The notes: generated from the letters alone by a model not told the origin. 64,000 bases of DNA from Rubrobacter indicoceani (GCF_003568865.1 NZ_CP031115.1:806001-870000); one strand, 5' to 3'. Numbered from the stretch's first letter, positions 39,828 to 49,150 are shown. Made by a program: numbers and translations.

Positions 39828-40682
39828 TTGAGGTTCGTGGGTTGTGCTCCGGCGTGGAGGCCGGGCGAGTCGGGGGATAAGGTGTCCTGCGTGGTCGTGC
39901 TGGACGAGCGGGGCAGCATAGTCTCGAACTCTTTTGCGGGCGGGCCGAACGAGATCTCGGCGGCGGTAAAAGCTGCGGCAAACGGCGACGGGGTCTTTAT
40001 CGGGCTCGACGCGCCGCTCTCGGTGCCGAACGAGCGCGGCACAAGAAAGGTGGAGCGCGTCTTGGCCCGGCTCTCGCTACCGGCCTACTCGGCCTCGCGA
40101 AGGATGTTCGCCGGCGAACCGTTTATGGAGTCGGTGCTCGCCGCCCTCGAGAAGGCCGGGGTCGAGTACACCGACTACCCGCTGCCGGGGACAAAGGGAA
40201 GCCTTGCCGTAGAGGTTGCCTCCGCCGCGACGCTCAAGGTCCTTGCCCTTGAGCGCGAGGACGGACCCGACGAGCCTTCGGATGTGCCAGCGCGCCTGAA
40301 AGCGCTGCCGGAATCCGGGTACCGCAAGGGGAACAAGGGCGCCAGGGCCGAGGCCCTCAGAAACGCCATCGCCTTTCTCTGGGATACAAAGGGCCTCAGG
40401 CTCCGCACCGGGAACCTCTCGGGCGACCTCTCCGCCGGGGAGAACATAGACGTATCCAAGCTCGACGTCACGGAGAAGCTCTCGCACGCGCAGCTGGACC
40501 GGGTCGTCGGGCTGGTCGAGGGGATTCTTGCGGCCTACACCGTTCACCGCCACTGGAAGGGGCGCGACGGCTCGGTCGTTGTCGGGGTCGGCGACGAAGG
40601 CTCGGTCCTGCTCCCGGCAAACGACGCGCTGCGGGACGCGCTAGCCGAGGAGTGCCGCGTCTTCGAGGTCGCCTACGTCTAG
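39828..40682 (+). CDS. DUF429 domain protein
   Basis: A 284-residue protein of the DUF429 family, an RNase H-like fold of unknown function. Typical pieces are VGCAPAW, VFIGLDAPLSVPN, RKVERVLARLSLPAYSASR, EYTDYPLPGTKG, HAQLDRVVGLVEGILAAYT and the C-terminal FEVAYV. The conserved acidic residues (IGLDAPL; ALLD-like QLD) resemble a metal-dependent nuclease site, but no activity is known. TTG start with GAGGT upstream. It lies between glmM and hisF with no clear functional link. Confidence 0.8.
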   Translation: MRFVGCAPAWRPGESGDKVSCVVVLDERGSIVSNSFAGGPNEISAAVKAAANGDGVFIGLDAPLSVPNERGTRKVERVLARLSLPAYSASRRMFAGEPFMESVLAALEKAGVEYTDYPLPGTKGSLAVEVASAATLKVLALEREDGPDEPSDVPARLKALPESGYRKGNKGARAEALRNAIAFLWDTKGLRLRTGNLSGDLSAGENIDVSKLDVTEKLSHAQLDRVVGLVEGILAAYTVHRHWKGRDGSVVVGVGDEGSVLLPANDALRDALAEECRVFEVAYV

Positions 40683-40700
40683 GATGGGGGCTGTCTAGGG

Positions 40701-41459
40701 ATGGGACTTCTGGTTCGGGTTATACCCTGCCTCGACGTGAACGCCGGGCGGGTCGTGAAGGGGACGCAGTTCAAGGAGCTTCGAGACGCCGGGGACCCGG
40801 TGGAGCTCGCCGCGCTCTACGACCGGGAGGGGGCCGATGAGATAGTCTTCTACGACATCACGGCCTCGCACGAAAAGCGCAACACCGCCGTGGACCTCGC
40901 CCGCGACGCCTCAGAAGAGGTCTTTATCCCGTACACCATCGGCGGCGGGGTGAGAAGCGCGGACGACATGCGCGCCATGCTCCGCGCCGGGGCGGACAAG
41001 GTCTCTATCAACTCGCAGGCCGTCAGGACACCGGACATAATAGACGCCGGGGCCGAGCGGTTCGGGAGCCAGTGCGTGGTGCTGAGCGTGGACGTAAAAA
41101 GAAAAGAGTCCGGCGCGGGCTGGCTTGTCTACCTGAACGGCGGTCGGGTCAACACGGGCCTCGACGCAGTAGAGTGGCTTGTCGAAGGGGAGCGTCGCGG
41201 GGCGGGGGAGTACGTTCTGAACAGCATGGATTCGGACGGTATGGAGACGGGCTACGACCTCGAGCTTATCTCGGCGGTCTCGGAGAGGACGAGCCTGCCG
41301 GTAATAGCGTCGGGGGGTGCGGGGCATCCGGATCACATGATCGCCGCCGTAGAGGCCGGGGCGAGCGCGGTCCTGGCCGCGAGCATCTTTCACTACGGCG
41401 AGTACACCATCCGGGAGGTCAAGGATCACTTACAGAAAGCAGGGGTTCCGGTACGGTGA
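40701..41459 (+). CDS. hisF: Imidazole glycerol phosphate synthase subunit HisF
   Basis: A 252-residue (beta/alpha)8 cyclase. [19 protein letters not shown] places catalytic Asp11, and [12 protein letters not shown] carries the second catalytic Asp near 130; phosphate sites [11 protein letters not shown] and [12 protein letters not shown]. Makes IGP and AICAR with ammonia from HisH (not in the window). Overlaps hisIE by 4 nt. Confidence 0.97.
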   Translation: MGLLVRVIPCLDVNAGRVVKGTQFKELRDAGDPVELAALYDREGADEIVFYDITASHEKRNTAVDLARDASEEVFIPYTIGGGVRSADDMRAMLRAGADKVSINSQAVRTPDIIDAGAERFGSQCVVLSVDVKRKESGAGWLVYLNGGRVNTGLDAVEWLVEGERRGAGEYVLNSMDSDGMETGYDLELISAVSERTSLPVIASGGAGHPDHMIAAVEAGASAVLAASIFHYGEYTIREVKDHLQKAGVPVR

Positions 41460-42091
41460 GCGCGGCGGATAAGGTGAACTTCGACGAGAACGGCCTCGTG
41501 CCCGTGGTGATGCAGGACGCAAAGACGGGCGACCTACTGACCCTCGCCTACGCCAACCGCGAGGCGGTCGAGAGAACGCTTTCAACGGGCGAGGCGCACT
41601 TCTACTCTCGCTCCCGGCAGGAACTCTGGCACAAGGGCGCGACGAGCGGCAACACGCAGAAGGTCGTGGAGGTGCGCGTCGACTGCGACGGCGACGCGCT
41701 GCTCTACCGCGTCGACCCGGACGGCCCGGCCTGCCACACGGGCGAGTGGACCTGCTTTCACAAGACCCTTGCGGGCGACGGGGTCGGGGTGGCGAAAAGC
41801 GACTCCGAGCCTGCGTTCGGGACGATGGTCGAGCGGCTCGCGGGGGTTATAGCGGCGCGACACCGGGAGATGCCGGAGGGTTCCTACACGGCCTCGCTTT
41901 TTGACCGGGGGACGGAGCGCATAGCTCAGAAGGTCGGTGAGGAGGGCGTCGAGGTCGTTATCGCCGCGCTCACGGACGACAAGCTGGCCGAGGAGACGGC
42001 GGACCTTGTCTACCACCTGCTGGTGCTGCTGGAAGACCGGGGCCTCGGCCTCGATGAAGTGGCGAAGGTTCTTCAGGACAGACATGGCTAG
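41456..42091 (+). CDS. hisIE: Bifunctional phosphoribosyl-AMP cyclohydrolase / phosphoribosyl-ATP pyrophosphatase
   Basis: A 211-residue fusion doing steps 2 and 3 of histidine synthesis. HisI domain (1-about 115) has [20 protein letters not shown] and the zinc/metal cysteines Cys77, Cys93 and Cys100; HisE domain (about 122-211) has [20 protein letters not shown] and [18 protein letters not shown] start at 41456 overlaps hisF; the longer open frame upstream is spurious. Fusion of both domains differs from many actinobacteria, which keep them apart. Confidence 0.95.
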   Translation: MSAADKVNFDENGLVPVVMQDAKTGDLLTLAYANREAVERTLSTGEAHFYSRSRQELWHKGATSGNTQKVVEVRVDCDGDALLYRVDPDGPACHTGEWTCFHKTLAGDGVGVAKSDSEPAFGTMVERLAGVIAARHREMPEGSYTASLFDRGTERIAQKVGEEGVEVVIAALTDDKLAEETADLVYHLLVLLEDRGLGLDEVAKVLQDRHG

Positions 42092-43619
42092 AACGCTCGG
42101 GGCGGAGCTTACGCCGTCGCTCGGGGAGGCGCGAAGGCTCGCCGGAGAGTACGAAGTCGTCCCGGTCTACGCCGAGTTTATCGGGGACCTCGAAACGCCG
42201 ATCTCGGCGGTGATGAAGTTCTCCGACGAAGAGAACGTCTTTCTGCTGGAGAGCGCGGAGGAGGCCGAGCGGTTCGGTCGGTATTCGTTTCTCGGCTTCG
42301 ACCCGAAGCGGACGCTCTCCTACAGAAACGGCGTCTACACCGTCGTTGACTCGGACGGGGTGCGCGAGGTAGCCGCGAGCGACCCGTTCCGGGGGCTGGC
42401 AGAGATAGTGGGCAGGAAATCCGTCGCGCCCCTGCCGAACCTCCCGGCCTTTGTCGGGGGGGCGGTCGGGTATTTCTCCTACGACGCGGTGCGCTACCTG
42501 GAGAACCTCCCCGACGCTCCGCCGGACAACCTCGGCGTGCCGGAGGCGTTCTTTCTTGTAACGGACACGCTCGTTGTTTTCGACCACCTCAGGCACAAAG
42601 TCCTTATCATCTCCCTCGTGGATGCCTCGCGCCTCACAGACGCCGAGGGCGAGGGGTTCGCCGCCGCCTACCGTCGGGCCGCCGACGACATACGGCGCGT
42701 CTCGGAGAAGCTCTCCGCGCCGCTTCGGGCCCGGCGGCTCCCGGACGGCCTCACAAACGGGGAGAAAGGCGAGGTAGAGGTCGCCTCCAATTTCAGCCGC
42801 GAGGGTTACATCTCGGCGGTGGAGCGGGCAAAGGAGTACATCCGGGCCGGGGATGCGTTTCAGGTCGTGCCGTCGCAGCGGTTTTCGGCGCCCGTCGGGC
42901 CTCTTGATCCTCTGCTCCTCTACCGGGGGCTTCGCACCGTCAACCCGTCGCCGTACATGACGTACCTGAAGATGGGGGATTTCACGATAGTCGGTGCTTC
43001 GCCCGAGCCGCTCGTGCGGGTGGAGGGAGAGCGGGTCATGACCCGGCCCGTAGCCGGGACGCGCGGGCGCGGGGCGACCGCCGAAGAAGACGCGCTGCTC
43101 GCCGAAGAGCTGCTCGCCGACGAGAAAGAGCGGGCGGAACACGTCATGCTCGTGGACCTCGGACGGAATGACCTCGGGCGGGTCTCCGAGATCGGCTCCG
43201 TAGAACTCGCGAGCTTCATGGAGATAGAACGCTACTCGCACGTTATGCACATCGTCTCGACGGTGGAGGGGAACCTTCGCAAGGACCTGACGGCCCTGGA
43301 CGCGCTCGCGGCGGCGTTTCCGGCGGGTACGGTCTCCGGCGCGCCAAAGGTCCGGGCGATGGAGATCATCGACGAACTCGAGCCGACCCGGCGCGGTCCC
43401 TACGCCGGGGCAACGGGCTACTACGGTATAGACGGTCGCCTCGATACCTGCATCACCCTGAGAACGTCGGTCGTGAAGGACGGAACGGTCTATTTTCAGG
43501 CCGGGGGCGGGGTCGTTGCGGATTCGGTGCCGGAACTTGAGTACGAGGAGACGCGTAACAAGGCCCAGGCGATAAGGCGGGCGATAGAGGTGGCCCGCAG
43601 CCGGACGATGTGGCTCTGA
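42084..43619 (+). CDS. trpE: Anthranilate synthase component I
   Basis: A 511-residue chorismate-using enzyme, first step of tryptophan synthesis. N-terminal region with [20 protein letters not shown], then the catalytic core: [102 protein letters not shown] 42084 overlaps the hisIE stop by 8 nt, so the his and trp genes are coupled. No leader peptide or attenuator is visible. Confidence 0.96.
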   Translation: MARTLGAELTPSLGEARRLAGEYEVVPVYAEFIGDLETPISAVMKFSDEENVFLLESAEEAERFGRYSFLGFDPKRTLSYRNGVYTVVDSDGVREVAASDPFRGLAEIVGRKSVAPLPNLPAFVGGAVGYFSYDAVRYLENLPDAPPDNLGVPEAFFLVTDTLVVFDHLRHKVLIISLVDASRLTDAEGEGFAAAYRRAADDIRRVSEKLSAPLRARRLPDGLTNGEKGEVEVASNFSREGYISAVERAKEYIRAGDAFQVVPSQRFSAPVGPLDPLLLYRGLRTVNPSPYMTYLKMGDFTIVGASPEPLVRVEGERVMTRPVAGTRGRGATAEEDALLAEELLADEKERAEHVMLVDLGRNDLGRVSEIGSVELASFMEIERYSHVMHIVSTVEGNLRKDLTALDALAAAFPAGTVSGAPKVRAMEIIDELEPTRRGPYAGATGYYGIDGRLDTCITLRTSVVKDGTVYFQAGGGVVADSVPELEYEETRNKAQAIRRAIEVARSRTMWL

Positions 43620-43974
43620 GAACCCCGGCGGAGCCTCCGGTTACGGGATGAAGCCGCCGAAGGCCGGGGGCGGTGAAGAGCCCGGCGAGGCCGGCGAACG
43701 TGGGGGCGGACCACCGGGCTTTGTCGGGCCGGTGCCTTCGGGAACCCTGCTCTCCTGCGCTGCGACCGTTGCGATGGCCCGGTCAGGCTTCAGGTGGCGC
43801 CGCGGACGGAACCCGAACGGTGCGCGAGAGGAGCATCGCGGCTGAGGCATAGGTAGAGGACGTAAAAGGCCGGGCGACCGTCGGGGCGTTGCGGCTGAGG
43901 GGGTAGTCGTGGAGAGGGTTGTGCCGGAACTTATCCATTCGGCTTCACCGTACAACCCACCAACGCAAGGTCCT
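43620..43974. other. 355-bp region without a confident gene
   Basis: Between trpE and the convergent response regulator gene. It contains an open frame of 65 codons on the plus strand (43648-43845, Pro/Gly-rich N-terminus then a short hydrophobic stretch TLLSCAATVAMA), but there is no ribosome site and no family resemblance, so I do not call it. A small hairpin (CGGAG/CTCCG) follows the trpE stop without a T-run. No RNA gene is recognised. Confidence 0.5.
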
Positions 43975-44415
43975 TCAGCGCGGGTGGGGCGGCGGCTGGT
44001 TCAGGACCGCCCAGAAAAGGCCGATCTCACGCACGGCCTCCACGAAATCCATAAAGTCCACGGGCTTCACGACGTAGGCGTTCGCGCCGAGATCGTAGCT
44101 CTTCATGAGATCCTTCTCCTCGCGGGAGGAGGTCAGCATGACGGTCGGGATCGTTTTAAGCCGGGGGTCGCCTTTGATCTCGGCCAGAACCTCGAGGCCG
44201 TCCACCTTCGGAAGCTTGAGGTCGAGCAGGATAAGCGAGGGTGAGTCGGGACCTTCCCGCCCGTCGGCCCCGAAAAGGTAGTCCAGAGCCTCAGCACCGT
44301 CGCGCAGGACAAAGATCTCATTCGATATCCTGTTCCGTCGGAAGGCTTCCAGCGTCAGGTCAACGTCGTTCTGGTCGTCCTCGACGAGGAGTATCTTGCC
44401 CGGAGCTTCCCGCAT
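43975..44415 (-). CDS. Single-domain response regulator (Rcp1-like)
   Basis: A 146-residue stand-alone receiver domain. KILLVEDDQNDVDLTLEAF gives the acidic pocket (Glu12, Asp13, Asp14), Asp65 in LILLDLKLPKVDG is the phosphate acceptor, with Thr95 (VMLTSS) and Lys117 (VVKPVD). The pattern (long insert before beta-3, VMLTSSREEKDLMKSYDLGA) resembles cyanobacterial Rcp1-type regulators paired with phytochrome-like kinases. ATG at 44415 is chosen since upstream residues are low in family likeness; AAGGGAAAG precedes it. No kinase is nearby. Confidence 0.9.
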   Translation of the reverse strand: MREAPGKILLVEDDQNDVDLTLEAFRRNRISNEIFVLRDGAEALDYLFGADGREGPDSPSLILLDLKLPKVDGLEVLAEIKGDPRLKTIPTVMLTSSREEKDLMKSYDLGANAYVVKPVDFMDFVEAVREIGLFWAVLNQPPPHPR

Positions 44416-44609
44416 TGCTTTCCCTTCGTACGCGCCGCATCCAGCCCCGCAGACCGACCTGTACTGAATGTATAGTCCGGGTATTCGGCATGGACGCGGC
44501 AGGTCCAACCCCACCAGAACCGAAAGATAGCACCGGAACCTCAGAGGATATATACAGCAAATGAGTGAGTTTCTGGTTTTCTCCGGGCTCAATTGTGAAA
44601 GAGAGCACG

Positions 44610-44643
44610 AAAAAGCCGTCGATCACGAACCGTGATCGACGGC
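44610..44643 (-). terminator. Terminator of the seleno-glutaredoxin gene
   Basis: A perfect 13-bp stem (44615-44627 with 44631-44643, loop of 3 nt) is followed on the minus strand by CTTTTTC. It is 20 nt downstream of the stop at 44663. It is among the strongest terminators in the window. Confidence 0.9.
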
Positions 44644-44662
44644 CCCGGTCTTGTTCTCCGGG

Positions 44663-44914
44663 TTAGAGCCCGAGTTCTTCCGAGAGTTTGTTCCGGTCGA
44701 AGCCGATGATTATGGTCTCACCGTCTATCACGGTCGTCGGGGTCGCCTGGGAACCCATCCTGACCATGTCCTGCATGGCATCGAGGTCGGTGCGGATGTT
44801 CTTGTCCGTGAACTCGACGCCGCTCTGAGATAGAAACTCCATCTCCTGATCGCAGGCCGGTCAACCGGGCTGGTGGTATACGATAACCTCGTGGGCCTCG
44901 GATTTCTCCGTCAT
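44663..44914 (-). CDS. Glutaredoxin-like protein, candidate selenoprotein (in-frame TGA = Sec18)
   Basis: An 83-residue frame: MTEKSEAHEVIVYHQPG, then TGA (44861-44863), then PACDQEMEFLSQSGVEFTDK, the glutaredoxin-like QATPTTVIDGETIIIGFD and a TAA stop. If TGA is read as selenocysteine the active site is P-G-U-P-A-C (Sec18, Cys21), exactly where glutaredoxin/NrdH-type proteins have CxxC; TPTTVIDG matches their cis-Pro TVP motif and IIGFDRNKL their C-terminal GF region. A consensus AGGAGG sits 7 nt before the ATG, and a strong terminator follows, so the whole unit is a well-bounded gene. A hairpin with loop GGAGTTTCT begins 16 nt after the TGA. Likely a thiol/selenol oxidoreductase in the cytoplasm; partner unknown. 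A nonsense mutation is the alternative, but all other features of the gene are intact. Confidence 0.85.
44827..44845 (-). promoter_or_regulatory. Candidate bacterial SECIS hairpin (glutaredoxin-like gene)
   Basis: On the minus strand GAGAT (44845-44841) pairs with ATCTC (44831-44827) around the loop GGAGTTTCT. It begins 15 nt after the TGA and the loop opens with GG at +21/+22, the position and guanines expected for SelB recognition. Confidence 0.6.
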
Positions 44915-45000
44915 TCTATCGCCTCCTGTGGACGAAACGGCTTGCAACTACACCGTTACTATTTCCCTTGAAGGCGGGCATTCTAACATCGGCTTTCGGC

Positions 45001-45006
45001 TATACT
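45001..45006 (+). promoter_or_regulatory. TATACT -10 element close to plsY start
   Basis: TATACT lies 9 nt before the plsY ATG. No ribosome site separates them, so a start point at or just before the ATG would give a leaderless or nearly leaderless mRNA, common in actinobacteria. No good -35 box. Confidence 0.4.
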
Positions 45007-45015
45007 TGTCGGGCT

Positions 45016-45627
45016 ATGTTGATACTCTCGCTTATATTGATCCTGGCCGGGTATCTGCTCGGGGCTATTCCGAGCGGCATCGTTGTCGGTCGGGCCTACG
45101 GCGTTGACGTTCGCTCGGTCGGGAGCGGCAACATCGGGACGGCGAACGTTCTGCGCGCCGCCGGCAAAGGGGCCGCCGCCCTGACGATGGTCGGGGATAT
45201 GCTCAAGGGCCTTGTGCCGGTGCTGCTCGCCCGGCTTCTCACCGACAACGAGTGGCTTGTCGCGGCGGTTGCGCTCGCGGCGGTCATCGGGCACTGCTGG
45301 CCGGTCTTTCTCGGCTTCAAGGGCGGCAAGGGCGTGGCGACCGGGGCCGGAACGGCCCTCGGGCTCGCGCCGCTCGTCGGGTTGCTGATGTTCGCGCTGT
45401 GGTGGGCGGTCGCGCTCATCACGAAGTACACCTCGCTTTCGGCGCTTGTGGTGATGCTCGTGAGCCCGCTTATCTTTATCCTTTTCGGACAGCCGTGGCC
45501 GTACGTTCTGTACGCCGTGCTCGGCGGGGCGGCGGTTATCTGGAGGCACCGGACCAACGTTCGGGCCTTGATGGCCGGGACGGAGCGCAAGGTCGGGGAG
45601 AAGAAATCGTCCGGGAGGGTGAAGTAG
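45016..45627 (+). CDS. plsY: Acyl-phosphate:glycerol-3-phosphate acyltransferase PlsY
   Basis: A 203-residue membrane acyltransferase with about five to six spans, first acylation of phospholipid synthesis. Motif 1 is DVRSVGSGNIGTANVLRA, motif 2 (glycine-rich phosphate loop) GHCWPVFLGFKGGKGVATG, and motif 3 near WRHRTNVRALMAG. ATG 45016 gives the usual N-terminus; an in-frame TTG at 44968 is possible. Divergent from the seleno-glutaredoxin gene and 1 nt before the reductase fusion. Confidence 0.93.
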   Translation: MLILSLILILAGYLLGAIPSGIVVGRAYGVDVRSVGSGNIGTANVLRAAGKGAAALTMVGDMLKGLVPVLLARLLTDNEWLVAAVALAAVIGHCWPVFLGFKGGKGVATGAGTALGLAPLVGLLMFALWWAVALITKYTSLSALVVMLVSPLIFILFGQPWPYVLYAVLGGAAVIWRHRTNVRALMAGTERKVGEKKSSGRVK

Positions 45628-45628
45628 C

Positions 45629-47854
45629 TTGGTCTCAGAGAACTTTTCGATGCGGGAGGCGTACCGGGGGAAATCCGTGCTGCTTACGGGCGGGACGGGC
45701 TTTCTCGGGACGGCGATGGTCGAGAAGATCCTCCGCTCCCTGCCCAGTATAGAGAAACTCTACCTTCTCGTGCGGCCCTCGGGCTCCAAGTCCGGTCAGC
45801 GGCGCATCGAGGAGGACCTGTTCGCCTCGCAGGCCTTTGCAAACCTCCGGGAGCAGAGGGCCGGCGACTTCGAGAGCTACGCGCGCGGAAAAGTGCGGGC
45901 CGTCGAGGGCGACACGCACCGCGCCGGGCTGGGGCTTTCGGACGGGGACCTCGCGGAGCTCTCGGAGAACGTGGACGTGGTCATACACTCGGCGGCGTCC
46001 GTGATGTTCGATGCGCCGCTCGACGCCGCCGTCGCCTCCAACGTACACGGGACGCTCGCGCTTCTCGAGCTCGCTAAAAAGTGGAGAAAGAAGCCGCTCT
46101 TTGTCCACGTCTCGACCTCGTACGTTGCGGGGAAAAGGCCCGGTCTGATCCCCGAGGAACCGCCGCGGGAGAGCACCCCGAACGCGACCTACCTCGACCC
46201 GGTCGCCGAACTCAAGCACCTCGATTCGATTATCCGCGAGGTGGAGGAGACGGCTCGCAGAAAAGACTTCGACACCGAAGAAGCCCGCACCGAGTGGCGG
46301 CAGGAGCGGCTCGTCGAGCGCGGCAACGAGCGGGCGCAGGAGTACGGCTGGCACGACGTCTACACCTTTACGAAGTCGCTTGCTGAACGGATGGTCCTGC
46401 GAGAGCGGGGCGAGGTCCCGGTCGTGATACTGCGGCCCGCGATCATCGAGAGCTCGCTTGCGGAGCCTTATCCCGGCTGGATCGTCGGTACCAAGATGGC
46501 CGACCCGATAATCATGGCCTTCGCTCGCGGCATCCTGCGCGAGTTCCCCGGTGACCCGGAGAGCCTGATAGATATAGTCCCGGTGGATCACGTCGTCAAC
46601 GCGACGCTCGCCGTCGGTGCGACGCGCCCGGAGAACCCGGAGGTCTTTCAGGTTGCTTCCGGACAACGCAACCCGCTTCGCTACCGGGACCTCTACGAGT
46701 ACGTCCGGGGCTACTTCCTCGACAACCCGCTGCGCGACTCCGGCGGTCGTCCGCTGCAGCCGCACGAGTGGAGCTTCCCGGGCAGCAAGGCCGTCGAGCG
46801 CGCCCTGAAGCTGGAGATGCTCGCGCTCAAGGCCGGGGGGTTTATCGTCTCGAAGCTGCCGGAGGGACACCTCGCGCTCGATCTCAGGCAGAAGCTCTCG
46901 CGGGCGGAGAAGCGCTCTACGATGAGCCTGTACTTCAGCCGCATCTACGGCGGGTACGCGAACATGGAGTCAACCTTCGCAAACGACCGGACCACCGCTC
47001 TCTACGAGTCGCTGTCGGAGGCCGAGCGGCGGGAATTCCCCTTCGACATAGGGCTGATGGACTGGGAGGGCTGGCTCTGGGGAGCGCACCTGCCCGCGCT
47101 CACGACGAGGCCGGACCGGAAGAAAAGGCGACGGTCGCTTGCAAAGCCGCGTCAGACGGCGGCGATCTTCGACGTGGACGGCACGCTTATAGATTCAAAC
47201 GTCGTGTCGTACTTCGCGTGGCTGAAGTTAAGGACGCTGCCGAAGGCGGTCAGGCCATTCTGGCTCGCCGGGTTTCTTGCAAAGGCGCCGTACTACTGGG
47301 GTCTGGACAAGATCAGCCGCGTCCACTTCAACCGGACTTTCTACAAAAACTACCGGGGCTGGGAGAAAAAGCGGGCTGCGCAGCTCGGCGCGGAGAGCTT
47401 TGCGGGATTCACCCTCGACCGCGTGCACCCCGAAGCCCTTGCACAACTCAGGCGACACAAAGATGCGGGCCACAAGGTTATCCTGCTCTCCGGCGCTCTG
47501 GACTTTATCCTTGAACCGATGCGCGACCTCGTGGACGACGTGGTGAGCGCGAAGCTCCGGGAAGAGAACGGCGTCTACACCGGAGAACTCGCCGGGATGC
47601 CGGTCGCCGGGGACGCCCGCGCCCGCATGCTCGCCTCCTACGCCCGCCGCAACGACATAGACCTCGAAAAGAGCTACGCCTACGCCGACTCGATCTCGGA
47701 CTTCCCGATGCTCGAGGCGGTCGGGAACCCGGTCGCGGTCAACCCGGACGGACGGCTCGAAAAGGCCGCCAGAGAGCGCGGCTGGCACGTGCGGGATTGG
47801 GGCCGGGAGGCGAGCCGGGTCCCGACGCCGGTCGAGATACCGGCCCTGCAGTAG
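45629..47854 (+). CDS. Fatty acyl-CoA reductase-like SDR fused to a HAD-IB phosphatase
   Basis: A 741-residue two-domain protein. Residues about 14-480: NAD-binding-4 (male-sterility/fatty acyl reductase) domain with SVLLTGGTGFLGTAMVEKI, VIHSAASVMFD, HVSTSYVAGKRPG, catalytic Y-x-x-x-K in DVYTFTKSLAER, and VILRPAIIESS. Residues about 508-735: HAD-IB phosphatase with FDVDGTLIDSNVVSYFAWL (Asp515, Asp517), VILLSGALDFIL and ADSISDFPMLEAVGNPVAVN. Such a protein could reduce activated fatty acids to alcohols and dephosphorylate a phospholipid intermediate (lyso-PA or PA). Sitting 1 nt after plsY it suggests a role in glycerolipids, perhaps alkyl-ether lipids or wax alcohols; this is inference. TTG start with GGAGGG about 10 nt upstream. 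Confidence 0.85.
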   Translation: MVSENFSMREAYRGKSVLLTGGTGFLGTAMVEKILRSLPSIEKLYLLVRPSGSKSGQRRIEEDLFASQAFANLREQRAGDFESYARGKVRAVEGDTHRAGLGLSDGDLAELSENVDVVIHSAASVMFDAPLDAAVASNVHGTLALLELAKKWRKKPLFVHVSTSYVAGKRPGLIPEEPPRESTPNATYLDPVAELKHLDSIIREVEETARRKDFDTEEARTEWRQERLVERGNERAQEYGWHDVYTFTKSLAERMVLRERGEVPVVILRPAIIESSLAEPYPGWIVGTKMADPIIMAFARGILREFPGDPESLIDIVPVDHVVNATLAVGATRPENPEVFQVASGQRNPLRYRDLYEYVRGYFLDNPLRDSGGRPLQPHEWSFPGSKAVERALKLEMLALKAGGFIVSKLPEGHLALDLRQKLSRAEKRSTMSLYFSRIYGGYANMESTFANDRTTALYESLSEAERREFPFDIGLMDWEGWLWGAHLPALTTRPDRKKRRRSLAKPRQTAAIFDVDGTLIDSNVVSYFAWLKLRTLPKAVRPFWLAGFLAKAPYYWGLDKISRVHFNRTFYKNYRGWEKKRAAQLGAESFAGFTLDRVHPEALAQLRRHKDAGHKVILLSGALDFILEPMRDLVDDVVSAKLREENGVYTGELAGMPVAGDARARMLASYARRNDIDLEKSYAYADSISDFPMLEAVGNPVAVNPDGRLEKAARERGWHVRDWGREASRVPTPVEIPALQ

Positions 47855-47861
47855 CCCCGAC

Positions 47862-49106
47862 GTGAGATCCCTCGTATACAGAAAGTCCGTCCCGAAATAC
47901 CTCCTTATGCGCCTCGGATCGAAACGAGTCGCCGGGCTCGAAACCGGGCGCCTCTCCCCGCTTCAACTCGAAAAGACGAGAGAACCCGAACTCCCGACCC
48001 CGGACTGGGTTCGGCTTAAGCCGCTAATGTCCGGCATCTGCGGCTCCGACCTCGGCACGCTCCTGTCCGAGAACTCGCCGTACTTCTCACCCCTGACCTC
48101 GCCGCCGTTTACGATGGGCCACGAGGTCGTCGGGAGGGTGGTGAGCGACAACTCCGGCTTCTCGGAAGGCGAACGGGTCGTCGTGGAACCGGCGCTCGGC
48201 TGCAAGGTGCGCGGCATCGAGCCGATGTGTCGTTTCTGCACTACAGGTAGACACTCTCTCTGCGTAAACACGACGGAGGGCGATCTTTCGCCCGGCATCC
48301 AGACGGGGTTCTGCAACTCTACGGGCGGGGGCTGGACGGACGGGACGCTCGTGGCGCATCCGTCGCAGCTTCACCGCGTTCCGGAAGGGATGCCGGACGG
48401 GGCGGCGGTCGCCGTGGAGCCGCTAGCCTGCGCAGTACACGCCGCGCTCTCGGCGAAGGTGGCGAACGGTGACACGGCGGTTGTAGTAGGGGCCGGGAGC
48501 GTCGGGCTTCTGACCGTCGCCGCGCTCAGGCACCTGACGGGGGCGGGGAGGGTGATCTGCGTCGCAAAGCACGACCGGCAGAGAAAAGAGGCTCTGCGGC
48601 TCGGGGCGGCGGAGGTTATCGGTCCGTCTGAGACGTACACAGAGTTGCCGGGGATGCTCGGCACGAGCGCGATGAAGCCGCCCCTCGGGAAGCCGGTCGT
48701 GCCGGGCGGGGCGGACGCCGTCTTTGACTGCGTCGGGGCTTCGGGGACGATAGAGGACGCGGTGAGGTTGACGAAGCCGGGGGGGCGGGCCGTGCTGGTC
48801 GGGATGCCGGCGCAGAAGACGAGCCTCGACCTGACCGCGCTCTGGCACAAGGAGGTCGCGCTCGTCGGGGCGTACGCGTACGGGGCGGAGACGTACCGGG
48901 GTGAAGAGACGACGAGCTTTGCGCTGGCGATGCGGCTGGCGGCGGAGATCGGGCTGGAGCGGCTCATCGGGCCGACGTTCCGGCTGTGGGAATACCCGGA
49001 GGCTATAAAGGCGGCCCGGTCTTCTGGGCGGAGTGGCAACGTGAAGGTCGTCTTTGACCTTCGCCTGACGGACGGGTCGCGCGGTACGCGGCTCCATCCG
49101 GCCTGA
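47862..49106 (+). CDS. Zinc-dependent medium-chain alcohol dehydrogenase
   Basis: A 414-residue MDR protein. Catalytic zinc ligands are Cys60 (MSGICGSD), His87 and Glu88 (MGHEVVG); structural-zinc cysteines appear around 114-134 (RFCTTGRHSLC). NAD-binding fold with VVVGAGSVGLLTVAAL. The end HPA is not family typical. GTG start 7 nt after the reductase fusion, so the three genes plsY, reductase fusion and this dehydrogenase probably form one operon. It could interconvert a fatty alcohol or other product of the fusion; substrate unknown. Confidence 0.85.
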   Translation: MRSLVYRKSVPKYLLMRLGSKRVAGLETGRLSPLQLEKTREPELPTPDWVRLKPLMSGICGSDLGTLLSENSPYFSPLTSPPFTMGHEVVGRVVSDNSGFSEGERVVVEPALGCKVRGIEPMCRFCTTGRHSLCVNTTEGDLSPGIQTGFCNSTGGGWTDGTLVAHPSQLHRVPEGMPDGAAVAVEPLACAVHAALSAKVANGDTAVVVGAGSVGLLTVAALRHLTGAGRVICVAKHDRQRKEALRLGAAEVIGPSETYTELPGMLGTSAMKPPLGKPVVPGGADAVFDCVGASGTIEDAVRLTKPGGRAVLVGMPAQKTSLDLTALWHKEVALVGAYAYGAETYRGEETTSFALAMRLAAEIGLERLIGPTFRLWEYPEAIKAARSSGRSGNVKVVFDLRLTDGSRGTRLHPA

Positions 49107-49150
49107 GCGCGTCCGGCCAGCATACTGCGTAGAATGATCCACAGCCAACC

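Noticed and set aside
41072-41455. Long N-terminal extension of hisIE inside hisF
   Set aside because: It is an out-of-frame reading of hisF rich in Arg and Gly; the GTG at 41456 gives the family start.
43648-43845. A 65-codon open frame after trpE
   Set aside because: No ribosome site, no family likeness, and a Pro/Gly-rich composition expected from random GC-rich DNA.
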